DNA of 64,000 nucleotides, from contig NZ_JACFSK010000001.1 of NCBI RefSeq assembly GCF_016100455.1, positions 1,612,001 through 1,676,000 of the forward strand. Reading direction: 5' to 3'. Origin of the DNA: Bartonella sp. M0283 (GTDB taxonomy: Bacteria; Pseudomonadota; Alphaproteobacteria; Rhizobiales; Rhizobiaceae). Within the stretch, counting starts at the first letter, position 1, and the number at the start of each line of letters is the position of its first letter. The notes beneath the pieces are model-generated. The model had not been told where the DNA came from. It ran no database searches and worked only from the letters and a program-made list of their open reading frames with translations. Below are positions 55,715 through 63,706 of this stretch, piece after piece. Made by a program: the position numbers and the translations under genes.

Positions 55715-56515
55715 TCAATTGCCGCCCGGTTTAAGCGACTGCATTGCAATCATCGAGGCATTCGAAAAACCGAATGTGCTCCCCGTATTTGTGCTCTGCA
55801 GAAGAGTTAATGCAGGACTTACCTGCGGTTGGTTTTTAGCGTCATACATCGCCGAAAACCGGCCGATGAATTTTTCCAATTTTGTCGCGTCAGCCAGATC
55901 ATCAAAGCTCATTTTCTGTTCGAGAAGTCGTTTTTGCGCGTCGACATCGGAACCGCGCACGCTGTCGGGAATACCAAGAGCTGTATAGACAACCTCTGAA
56001 AGTGCTTTATCCGCAATGATCTGGTAAGCCCACTCATCTTTTGACAAGCTGCCATTTTTAGCCATGCCACCAACAGTACGCGTAAAATAAAGTGCAAGAC
56101 GCGTACCTTCATTCTGGTCACCCACTTCTGTTTCCAGTGTCTGCTGCATGTATTTATTGACTGCAGCTTTTGTTGCACTGTCCTGAGAAGTGGCCTTATC
56201 TCCATATTCGTTGAAGTTGAAAGCTGCGGCGAATTGTTGATAACGTTTATCCGTCAGATCTGTGGCATACTTGGGATCGGTTAAAACCTTGCGCATCATG
56301 CCTTTGGCATAAGTCATATCCTCAAGGCCATAAGCCTTCATCGCATAATTGAAAAGGCGCGTATCACCAAGAAAATCGTCAACTGTTTTTACACTTTTTA
56401 TGTTCTGAGTGTAATAGTCTGTTTCGCGCTTGACATTGGGTTCACTCATAACCCTGTCAAGCGTCTTCGACATATTATCAATTGTACTTCTATAGCTGAC
56501 ATAAGTGCCAATCAT
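55715..56515 (-). CDS. DUF1217 domain protein of the flagellar locus
   Basis: A 266-residue soluble, mostly helical protein without signal peptide. Marks are YRSTIDNMSKTLDRVMSEPNVKRETDYYTQNI, VDDFLGDTRLFNYAMKAYGLEDMTYAKGMMRKVL and the C-terminal KFIGRFSAMYDA. DUF1217 proteins occur next to flgF in many alphaproteobacteria and are thought to be rod- or flagellin-associated; their role is not settled. It is the first gene of the leftward DUF1217-flgF-fliI unit, with an AAAGG ribosome-binding site. Confidence 0.88.
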   Translation of the reverse strand: MIGTYVSYRSTIDNMSKTLDRVMSEPNVKRETDYYTQNIKSVKTVDDFLGDTRLFNYAMKAYGLEDMTYAKGMMRKVLTDPKYATDLTDKRYQQFAAAFNFNEYGDKATSQDSATKAAVNKYMQQTLETEVGDQNEGTRLALYFTRTVGGMAKNGSLSKDEWAYQIIADKALSEVVYTALGIPDSVRGSDVDAQKRLLEQKMSFDDLADATKLEKFIGRFSAMYDAKNQPQVSPALTLLQSTNTGSTFGFSNASMIAMQSLKPGGN

Positions 56516-56540
56516 AGGATTACCTTTCCTCAGTAATTGT

Positions 56541-56572
56541 TATGTAGCGGATGAAACTTGCCCGAAACTGAA
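56541..56572 (-). promoter_or_regulatory. Candidate FtcR-type promoter of the DUF1217-flgF-fliI unit
   Basis: On the minus strand: TTCAG (weak first box), TTTCGG, GCAAG, ten bases TTTCATCCGC, TACATA. It is divergent from the motA promoter in the same 288-bp region. Confidence 0.55.
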
Positions 56573-56692
56573 TTCACCGTTACAACAGCTTATGACCATT
56601 CTGTCATCGTTATCATATTTATTATGGATAATAACATAACAGTCATTATAATTATAATATAATATCAAGAATGTCTGTTTTTTAGCGTTCTG

Positions 56693-56705
56693 GCAAGAAA
56701 CTTGC
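56693..56705. promoter_or_regulatory. GCAAG/CTTGC palindrome between divergent flagellar units
   Basis: GCAAGAAACTTGC forms a 5-3-5 inverted repeat using the same pentamer as the direct-repeat sites, about 36 bp upstream of the motA boxes. Confidence 0.4.
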
Positions 56706-56740
56706 GATAATGTCATGACTGAATTATAGATTTTGATCTG

Positions 56741-56772
56741 GCAAGTTTCACGCAAGGCCATCATTCTATAGA
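56741..56772 (+). promoter_or_regulatory. Candidate FtcR-type promoter of motA
   Basis: GCAAG (56741-56745), TTTCAC, GCAAG (56752-56756), ten bases, TATAGA (56767-56772). Both boxes are perfect. The motA start is 31 bp past the -10. Confidence 0.65.
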
Positions 56773-56803
56773 TCAGTTGACTTAAGAAATAGGAGCGTTT
56801 GCG

Positions 56804-57679
56804 TTGGGTGTTATTCTCGGATTAGCGATTGCACTTGGCTGTATCCTCGGAAGCTTTATGGCTATGGGGGGGCATGTATCTGTTCTTATGCAGCCTTGGG
56901 AATTTGTTATTATTCTAGGCGCTGCATTTGGCACATTTGTTATTGCCAATCCTTTCTCTGTTATAAAAGACACAATAAAAGCTACCTTGGAAGCAATGAA
57001 AGAAGCAGTTCCCAAACAAAAGGACTATCTTTCATTACTCGGCCTTCTCTATGCCTTGATGCGCGAAATGCGTTCAAAATCACGTTCGGAAGTTGAAGGC
57101 CATTTTGACAATCCGAAAGAATCCGCCATTTTTCAACAATATCCGACAATATTGAAAGATGACTCGATCACCAATTTCATTTGTGATTACTGCCGTCTTA
57201 TACTTGTCGGAAATGCCCGTCCTTTCGAAATCGAGGCTTTGATGGATGAGGAAATCCATACCATTTCACAGGATGCGCTCAAATCCGCTTCGGCTTTACA
57301 AACAGTAGCCGATGCTTTGCCTGCTCTTGGTATTGTTGCGGCCGTTCTCGGTGTTGTTAAAGCGATGGGACACCTTAACGAATCTCCGGAAGTTTTAGGC
57401 CATTATATCGGCGCGGCTCTGGTCGGTACTTTTGGCGGTATTTTCTTTGCTTATGCCGTGTTTGCCCCGATTGCGTCGAAAATCAAACTTGTTCGTGGCA
57501 AGAAAACCCGTATTTATACGGTGATTAAACAGACACTTCTGGCTTACATGAATGGTGCAATGCCGCAAATTGCCCTTGAATATGGACGCAAAACAATTTC
57601 TGCAAAAGACCGTCCGACAATTGATGTGGTCGAGCAGGAAGCCATTTCCGGTCAACCTTCAAGTAAAGAGGCTGCATAA
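56804..57679 (+). CDS. motA: Stator protein MotA
   Basis: A 291-residue inner-membrane stator subunit with four membrane helices (about 1-20, 30-50, 165-190, 200-220). Marks are GLAIALGCILGSFMAMGGHVSVL, EFVIILGAAFGTFVIANP, ADALPALGIVAAVLGVVKAMGHL and GAALVGTFGGIFFAYAVFAPIASKI. The start is TTG at 56804 with AGGAG eight bases upstream. It heads the motA-fliM-(coiled coil)-fliN-fliG-flhB transcript. Confidence 0.95.
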   Translation: MGVILGLAIALGCILGSFMAMGGHVSVLMQPWEFVIILGAAFGTFVIANPFSVIKDTIKATLEAMKEAVPKQKDYLSLLGLLYALMREMRSKSRSEVEGHFDNPKESAIFQQYPTILKDDSITNFICDYCRLILVGNARPFEIEALMDEEIHTISQDALKSASALQTVADALPALGIVAAVLGVVKAMGHLNESPEVLGHYIGAALVGTFGGIFFAYAVFAPIASKIKLVRGKKTRIYTVIKQTLLAYMNGAMPQIALEYGRKTISAKDRPTIDVVEQEAISGQPSSKEAA

Positions 57680-57681
57680 CA

Positions 57682-58704
57682 ATGTCGGAAGCAACCCCTG
57701 ACAACACGACTAAAAATGCCAGAACAAGTGACCAAAACCCCGCCGCTTCTGCCGCAAGCAATGCTGGCGGAGAAACAGTGGAAGAAAAGAAAAAAGATGT
57801 TTTGGCCGAGCATATTTTGCGTGCTGCCGGGCTGTCGAGCGACGATCTTATGTCGTTTCAACATGTATTTGGCGATGCCGCAACTAACTTAAGCGCAAGG
57901 TTGGCGCAATATACGTCTGCTACATTCACCATAGAAGTTAAATCGCTCGACACTTTGAAAGCCGACGCATTACCCAAAATTATCACGGGAGATACGCTGG
58001 TTGTCAGGTTCGAAGCTGACCATTGGGGTGGTGACGTATTGTTTGTTCTGGATGCAAATCTTGTAAGCGTTGTAACAGACGCTTTTTTCGGAGCGCTAGA
58101 GCCAGCGATTCTCAATCGCAATGGTCGGCCGTTCAGTGCCGTTGAAACGAGAACAGGAGAGACATTGGCCGAAGTTTTATCTCTGGCAATGGATGACGTT
58201 TTCGGGAATGGTGACGGGACGCTTTTTAACTATAAAGAAACGACGGATGCGCAACAATTCGACATGGAAGAATTCCAGCAATTACGGATGTTTTCCTGTG
58301 TCCTATCGGTCAAATCGGGCGAGGTCGAGACAACGCTTAATCTGCTTATGCCGAGAAGTTGTCATCGGCCAATCCAGGAGGCCGTTACCAGAGTTTTGCG
58401 GGCACCTTCAACGCGAACCGATCCATTATGGGCCAAGCGTTTGCGTCAGGAAGTCAGCCGGGCTCATGTCGCAATTGAAGCTTATATTATGCAAGGCGAG
58501 ATGACCTTGAATGATTTGATGCATATAGAAGTAGGACAAGTCCTGCCATTACCGGCAAATGCCGTTAAGCAGGTAAGATTGCGCAGCGGCGATAAACCGC
58601 TTTACAAATGCTCTTTGGGCAAAGTGGGTTCGAATTTTTCTGTACGGGTCACCGACCCGATTGATGAAGAAGAGGAAATGTATGATGAACTGGTTCATAA
58701 TTAA
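57682..58704 (+). CDS. fliM: Flagellar motor switch protein FliM
   Basis: A 340-residue C-ring protein. The central CheC-like region (about 55-255) and the C-terminal FliN-like SpoA domain (about 265-330, MTLNDLMHIEVGQVLPL) are present. The enteric N-terminal CheY-binding motif (LSQAEIDALL-like) is not recognisable; the N-terminus is a disordered Asn/Thr/Ala-rich stretch. The ribosome-binding site GAGG lies at the motA end, 2 bp between genes. Confidence 0.92.
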   Translation: MSEATPDNTTKNARTSDQNPAASAASNAGGETVEEKKKDVLAEHILRAAGLSSDDLMSFQHVFGDAATNLSARLAQYTSATFTIEVKSLDTLKADALPKIITGDTLVVRFEADHWGGDVLFVLDANLVSVVTDAFFGALEPAILNRNGRPFSAVETRTGETLAEVLSLAMDDVFGNGDGTLFNYKETTDAQQFDMEEFQQLRMFSCVLSVKSGEVETTLNLLMPRSCHRPIQEAVTRVLRAPSTRTDPLWAKRLRQEVSRAHVAIEAYIMQGEMTLNDLMHIEVGQVLPLPANAVKQVRLRSGDKPLYKCSLGKVGSNFSVRVTDPIDEEEEMYDELVHN

Positions 58705-59155
58705 TATTATAGGTGCCGTTCTTGCGATGACATCTGTTGGTGTATTTGTCATTACATCACGCAAATTGGCCAGTACTATCCGTCTGGGACGTCAATTGGC
58801 CGAACAGGTTCATGCTGCAACATCAAGCCTCGATCGCGCTGTCAAGGCCCTCAGAGAAGAACATCAGGATTTTCGGGACGAGAACAAAAAACTCGATGCC
58901 CGCATCACCGAGTCATCACGAATCCGCCGCGAAGTTGATCGCTCGGTCGCCCATATGGAAACAATCCGCAATCAGTTGCAAGGAGATTTTAACCGTCTGC
59001 GCGGTATATTGACTGCCCAGTCACATGGCCCAACAGCAAATTCTGCCCCAACAAACCATTCGGTTAATCCTCAAACAATGCAGAATAACGGTCTGCCGGT
59101 TTTTGTCCAACGTAGAGTTCATAAATCGGATCTTGGCAACAGAGTACAATTTTAA
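58682..59155 (+). CDS. Membrane-anchored coiled-coil protein between fliM and fliN
   Basis: A 157-residue protein with one N-terminal membrane helix (about 3-25, WFIINIIGAVLAMTSVGVFVI). A coiled coil follows (about 30-115, ASTIRLGRQLAEQVHAATSSLDRAVKALREEHQDFRDENKK), and then a Pro/Asn-rich tail. Similar uncharacterised proteins (I believe annotated as DUF6468) sit at this place in other Rhizobiales. The ATG at 58682 has GAGGAAA upstream and overlaps fliM by 23 bp. Confidence 0.8.
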   Translation: MMNWFIINIIGAVLAMTSVGVFVITSRKLASTIRLGRQLAEQVHAATSSLDRAVKALREEHQDFRDENKKLDARITESSRIRREVDRSVAHMETIRNQLQGDFNRLRGILTAQSHGPTANSAPTNHSVNPQTMQNNGLPVFVQRRVHKSDLGNRVQF

Positions 59156-59193
59156 TCTCAACCGGCCTCTGGCCGTAATGAAACGGTGAAATA

Positions 59194-59715
59194 ATGGCAG
59201 ACGATACGAAACCGACAACCACGCCACCTCCGATGGGAGCCAAGCCGACTATGCCACCGCGTCCGGGAACAACCAGCGCTGCAATGCCGGGCGGTTTCAA
59301 ACCCAGCGCTCCGGCAGGCGGCGCAGCACCATTTGGTGGTGCCAAGCCAGGCAACCCGGGTCAATTCGGAGCCAATCCGCAAAAGCCGGCGGGAGCCGGT
59401 TTTGCTGCAGGCGCCGGTTTTGGCGCAAATGCCGCCAAACACAATACCCAGGCACAGCAAAGTGAACCTGCAGGTAATGCCGATCTTATCATGAGTATTC
59501 CCGTCGAGGTTCAGGTTGTTCTGGGCGGCACCACAATGCCGGTTGCAACGTTGATGAATCTGGGGCGTGGTGCGGTTATCACACTTGACAAACAAATCGG
59601 TGACCCTGTCGACATTGTCGTGAATGGCCGGGTCATTGCTCGCGGTGAAGTTATCGTCATGGAAGATGATTCATCCCGTTTCGGAGTAAGCTTGACGGAA
59701 ATTATCGGCAAATAA
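59194..59715 (+). CDS. fliN: Flagellar motor switch protein FliN
   Basis: A 173-residue C-ring protein. The first 95 residues are a Pro/Gly/Ala-rich low-complexity tail; the SpoA domain follows (about 97-172, [70 protein letters not shown]). The long N-terminus is normal for Rhizobiales. The ribosome-binding site is GGTGA. Confidence 0.94.
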   Translation: MADDTKPTTTPPPMGAKPTMPPRPGTTSAAMPGGFKPSAPAGGAAPFGGAKPGNPGQFGANPQKPAGAGFAAGAGFGANAAKHNTQAQQSEPAGNADLIMSIPVEVQVVLGGTTMPVATLMNLGRGAVITLDKQIGDPVDIVVNGRVIARGEVIVMEDDSSRFGVSLTEIIGK

Positions 59716-59742
59716 CTTTTTAAATATATTTGAAAGACAGTT

Positions 59743-60900
59743 ATGGCGTCATCGGAACAGGAAAATCCATCAACAAAAGAAGGACCTGCCGCCCCAACGG
59801 TGGCAGCAGGAAAAACGTCGTCCTCGGTTATCGACAGCCTGACCGGACAACAGAAAGTTGCTGCCCTTCTCGTTGCTATGGGTAAGCCGGCGGCGGCCAA
59901 AATACTCAAGCATTTTTCGCCCGATGATCTTCGTCGTTTGAGTGGCCAAGCCCATACGCTTCCCAATATCAGCATTGCTGATTTCGATGTTTTAGTGCAC
60001 CAGTTCGAAGATGCCTTTGCCGAAGGTGTATCTTTTTCGCAAGCCGGCGAGCGTTTTGACAACCTCGTTCAGGAAACACTTCCCGAAGACGAAGCTGCGG
60101 CTGTGCTTGATCCGAATGTAACTCCCGCTATTCCCGAGGAAAGCCTATGGGAGATCATGGGCAAAATGTCGGCAGAAGAATTGCAGGACCACCTCTCGCA
60201 GGAGCATCCGCAAGTTATCGCCTATATTGTTTCGAAACTTCCTTCCGATCTTTCTGCAAAATTGTTGCTTCTCCAGACCATGGCCGAACGCGGAGATATC
60301 ATTTACCGCACGCTACATTTACGTACCGTTCTACCTGTTGTCGACGAACTTCTCGACAAAGCCTTACGGCCCGTTCTGATGAAGAAAAACGAAGCTGCCG
60401 AACAATCCCATTATGGCGAGGTGGCGAACATTCTCAATCAGCTCGATAAGAGCGAAATCGATGAAATGTTGGCAAGTCTTGATGGTCTTGATCCGGAAGA
60501 TCTCGAAAAAATCAAATCGAAACTTTTTGTCTTCGAAGATATTCCCCGTCTTTCGTCGCGCGCACGTTTGTTGCTTTTCGATGATATCCCGTCGGATGTG
60601 ATCATCACTGCTTTGCGGAACGCAGATAAAGACACCACTGAAACCATTCTCAGTTCGTTATCTCAACGTAGCCGCCGCATGGTGGAAGCCGAACTAAAAT
60701 CACCAAACGACATGATAACACAAGCCGATATTACCAATGCTCGCAGAACAATCGCACAACAGGCGATCAAACTTGCAGGGGAAGGTAAAATCAGTCTGGC
60801 AGCAGACGAAACTGCAAAAGGAGCCGAAGGTAGCGCGCCTGATAGCGACCAAAAAGCACCTGAAGGCGACACAAAAGAAGCAGAAACACCTAAAGAATGA
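59743..60900 (+). CDS. fliG: Flagellar motor switch protein FliG
   Basis: A 385-residue C-ring protein that contacts MotA. The N-terminal domain starts near residue 32 (LTGQQKVAALLVAMGKPAAAKILKHFSPDDLRRL), the middle has QEHPQVIAYIVSKLPSDLSAKLL, and the C-terminal torque helix region has LFVFEDIPRLSSRARLLLFDDIPSDVIITALRNA and SQRSRRMVEAEL. A disordered acidic tail ends the protein. It is followed 6 bp later by flhB. Confidence 0.95.
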   Translation: MASSEQENPSTKEGPAAPTVAAGKTSSSVIDSLTGQQKVAALLVAMGKPAAAKILKHFSPDDLRRLSGQAHTLPNISIADFDVLVHQFEDAFAEGVSFSQAGERFDNLVQETLPEDEAAAVLDPNVTPAIPEESLWEIMGKMSAEELQDHLSQEHPQVIAYIVSKLPSDLSAKLLLLQTMAERGDIIYRTLHLRTVLPVVDELLDKALRPVLMKKNEAAEQSHYGEVANILNQLDKSEIDEMLASLDGLDPEDLEKIKSKLFVFEDIPRLSSRARLLLFDDIPSDVIITALRNADKDTTETILSSLSQRSRRMVEAELKSPNDMITQADITNARRTIAQQAIKLAGEGKISLAADETAKGAEGSAPDSDQKAPEGDTKEAETPKE

Positions 60901-60906
60901 TAACAA

Positions 60907-61977
60907 ATGGCTGAGGACAAACCCGACAAGGAAAGTCAGACCGAAGAACCGACCGAGCACAAAATAAGCAAGGCCGAAGAAAAAGGTAATCTTCCTTTTT
61001 CGCGGGAGTTGCCTACTTTTGCCGGTCTTGTCGGCTATAGCATCATTGCCATCTTTATTGCATTTCCGGCCATGTCCAAGCTTTCGAATTTCCTCGTACA
61101 ATGGATCGAGCGGCCAGAAAGCTGGCGTCTCAACGGTGCTGAAGATGTTAAACATTTATTGCTTTTGGTGGGTGGCCATGTCGGACTTGCTCTCGTCCCG
61201 ATACTTGTTATCATTCCCGTAATCGGCGTAGCAGCCTCGATGGTACAGAATACACCGCGCATTGTTGGCGAAAGAATTCGGCCGCAATTTTCCCGTATTT
61301 CTCCGGCAGCCGGATTCAGTCGGATTTTTGGTAAAGCCGGTTTTGTCGAATTTTTAAAATCGTTGGCAAAACTGTTGGGTGTCAGCATCATCGTCTATTT
61401 GTCATTTTTCAAAGGCAATACGGTCTTTACGGACGCTTTGGGGACCGTTGCCTCGGCATTACCGGAATATATACGTTCGGAAGTCGCCCGACTTTTAATC
61501 TCGTTTTCTGTAGCTGTTGTCGCAATTGCCGCGTTTGACTTTGCTTGGTCACGGTTCAATTGGCGGCGTCAATTGCGTATGACAAAACAAGAACTGAAAG
61601 ATGAGCAAAAAGAAATCGAAGGTAACCCGATGGTCAAAGCGCGTATGCGTTCACTCGCACGCGATCGTATTCGTCGGCAAATGATGGCGAATGTTCCCAA
61701 AGCCACTGTTATCGTTGCCAACCCGACCCATTTTTCCGTTGCGTTACGCTATAAGCCACCGGTAGATTACGCGCCTGTGGTCGTTGCCAAGGGACAGGAT
61801 ATTCTGGCTCTGCGCATCAGGGAAATTGCTGTCGAACACGATATACCCGTTATCGAAAACATACCGCTTGCCCGCGCGCTTTATAAACAGGTTGAAGTCG
61901 ATCAGGTTATACCGCAAGAGTTTTATCAAGCAGTAGCGGAATTGATCCGCTACATTAACAGTCAAAAAATACATTAA
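60907..61977 (+). CDS. flhB: Flagellar export switch protein FlhB
   Basis: A 356-residue inner-membrane protein with four membrane helices (about 30-50, 85-110, 140-165, 185-210) and a cytoplasmic domain with the self-cleavage site NPTH at 272-275. Cleavage there switches export from hook to filament substrates. The N-terminal tail is charged (EESQTEEPTEHKISKAEEKGNLPFSREL-type). flhA, its partner, is not in the window. Confidence 0.96.
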   Translation: MAEDKPDKESQTEEPTEHKISKAEEKGNLPFSRELPTFAGLVGYSIIAIFIAFPAMSKLSNFLVQWIERPESWRLNGAEDVKHLLLLVGGHVGLALVPILVIIPVIGVAASMVQNTPRIVGERIRPQFSRISPAAGFSRIFGKAGFVEFLKSLAKLLGVSIIVYLSFFKGNTVFTDALGTVASALPEYIRSEVARLLISFSVAVVAIAAFDFAWSRFNWRRQLRMTKQELKDEQKEIEGNPMVKARMRSLARDRIRRQMMANVPKATVIVANPTHFSVALRYKPPVDYAPVVVAKGQDILALRIREIAVEHDIPVIENIPLARALYKQVEVDQVIPQEFYQAVAELIRYINSQKIH

Positions 61978-62022
61978 ACAAACTTATACCGCCCTTATCT
62001 TTTGTAATTGTTGTGAAATAAA

Positions 62023-62448
62023 ATGAATCAAGATGACGTACACGAAATGCGCGAAATGATGATCGCAAAACAAGTCGCGCGAATTATTCCCGAACTAAAA
62101 CTGGTCGATCCGGCCGATTTTATCGTTTTTATCCATGATGAACATTTTGCCAATATCAGCGATATCATCGACGCTGCAACAGAACTTCATTTCTATCCGC
62201 ATACAGTGCGCTTTGCCAATGGTGGCAATTATCAACTGGATTGGGATACTCCGCCAACGATTACGCTGGACATGGAATTTTCCAATGATGGAGTAACAGC
62301 ATATTTCCACATTATTATGTCGCCCGAAGGCTTCGGCATAGAGCTTGATAATGTTGTCTTCGAAAACCCGCAGGATGATGAAGCCGACACGCGACAGTTG
62401 ATCGATGCTTTGAACAATGCACGGTTGAAAAAATCTGCAAACAAATAG
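62023..62448 (+). CDS. Hypothetical protein downstream of flhB
   Basis: A 141-residue acidic soluble protein with no signal peptide, membrane segment or cysteine. It begins MNQDDVHEMREMMIAKQVARIIPELK and has IMSPEGFGIELDNVVFENP. No family is recognised. It lies 45 bp after flhB, before a strong terminator, so it is probably the last gene of the motA transcript. The ribosome-binding site is weak. Confidence 0.75.
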   Translation: MNQDDVHEMREMMIAKQVARIIPELKLVDPADFIVFIHDEHFANISDIIDAATELHFYPHTVRFANGGNYQLDWDTPPTITLDMEFSNDGVTAYFHIIMSPEGFGIELDNVVFENPQDDEADTRQLIDALNNARLKKSANK

Positions 62449-62464
62449 TTCTAATTTTTTACGT

Positions 62465-62505
62465 GACTAAAAGGTGCCCGTTCATGCCCTTTTAGTCTCT
62501 TTTTT
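62465..62505 (+). terminator. Terminator of the motA-flhB transcript
   Basis: GACTAAAAGG and CCTTTTAGTC form a perfect 10-bp stem, with inner GC pairs and a short loop, followed by TCTTTTTT. Confidence 0.92.
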
Positions 62506-63241
62506 CAAAAGACCTATAATATCTAATGACCTATAGGTCACCTTTCCGCCATCCATAATTGCCGATTGCGGGCTGGCTTTTTTATTCCGGATTTTTCGAA
62601 TTCCAATTCAATTTTTAATGTCATTCGCTGCCGAATATTTGTGCTGTCTACAAGCTCTTATGAAAAAGCAACCGGCTTCTTTGAAGATTGCTTTTGTTAG
62701 ACGGCTAACACAATAAAAATTTTAAAAAGAGAAAAGAGCGTGAAAAAATCCGAGAGTGTTTGTCACATTGGTTCAGAGATTGTTTTCCAACTTGCTCGGA
62801 ACCCAATTAAAATGCCAAAAAGTACTTATGGCATTGAAAACCGACGCATTAAAATCGGATTTCAGCCCCGTTTTCTTGTTAAATAAATTTTTGGCTTATT
62901 ACTCATGCCAGAATGGTTCACTAATTTGAAATATTAGCTCTCACTCCGCTGATTAATCCCGAGCCGAGCAAAGAAAACTATCGCCTTCTTAATTCTGAAC
63001 GGAGCAAAGAAAACTATAGTCATCGCCAGACTTGAATATATTCTGTAAAATACCAATAGAATTGGGTGTATCCATATAATTTCTATCATCAATAAAGCAT
63101 TTATTATAATGTTCTATTTCAATATATTTTTTGAATCGTAAATTTCATATAATTTAACTTCATAAAAGTTAAAGTCTATATTTATATTTTTGATTTTTTC
63201 ACAAAAATATAAATTATACGATGTGCGTATTTATTGATATT
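62506..63241. other. AT-rich gene-free region with palindromes
   Basis: About 735 bases without a supported gene. A perfect 14-bp palindrome TGACCTATAGGTCA lies at 62527-62540, with a half copy GACCTATA at 62511-62518. A 16-base sequence GAGCAAAGAAAACTAT occurs twice (62966-62981, 63002-63017). The rest is low-complexity A/T. Confidence 0.5.
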
Positions 63242-63706
63242 TTATTTTACTTTATTCATATCTCTGACCTGATCGGCAGGTATATAATTGAACTGCTCGA
63301 CCATGAGATCTTTGATAACGGGCTCGGGAAAGCGTTGATTGACGCCATCAATGATTTTTTGTTTCACATCCTCGAATTTTACACGTTCTATTTGTTTCGT
63401 ATCCGAATAGGAACCGAAAAACGCATTGAAGACTTCATCATTCACAAATAGCCCCAAAGGAACAGTCAACTTATTTTTGACTTTTGAATCAACTGTATAG
63501 ACAAGTTGCGCAATAATATATCCATCCACTTTGCCATCGGCCAGTATAGGGACACTCATAACGTCTGTGCGGTCATAGTCGATGGTAGGAGCTGTATCTT
63601 CTGTTGCTGCCACGGCTTTAGGTTGTGACCCTATTTTGATAGCCAGCATCAATGATCCCAAAGCGATAATGCAAACCCATAAGCCAATGGCAACGGTTTT
63701 TATCAT
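63242..63706 (-). CDS. Membrane-anchored hypothetical protein
   Basis: A 154-residue protein with one N-terminal membrane helix or signal anchor (about 5-25, VAIGLWVCIIALGSLMLAI). An exported domain follows with DRTDVMSVPILADGKVDGYIIAQLVYTVD and FVNDEVFNAFFG. The topology resembles FliL (anchor plus periplasmic domain), but the motifs differ and the true fliL is elsewhere. The start overlaps the previous gene's stop as ATGA, so the two form an operon. Confidence 0.82.
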   Translation of the reverse strand: MIKTVAIGLWVCIIALGSLMLAIKIGSQPKAVAATEDTAPTIDYDRTDVMSVPILADGKVDGYIIAQLVYTVDSKVKNKLTVPLGLFVNDEVFNAFFGSYSDTKQIERVKFEDVKQKIIDGVNQRFPEPVIKDLMVEQFNYIPADQVRDMNKVK

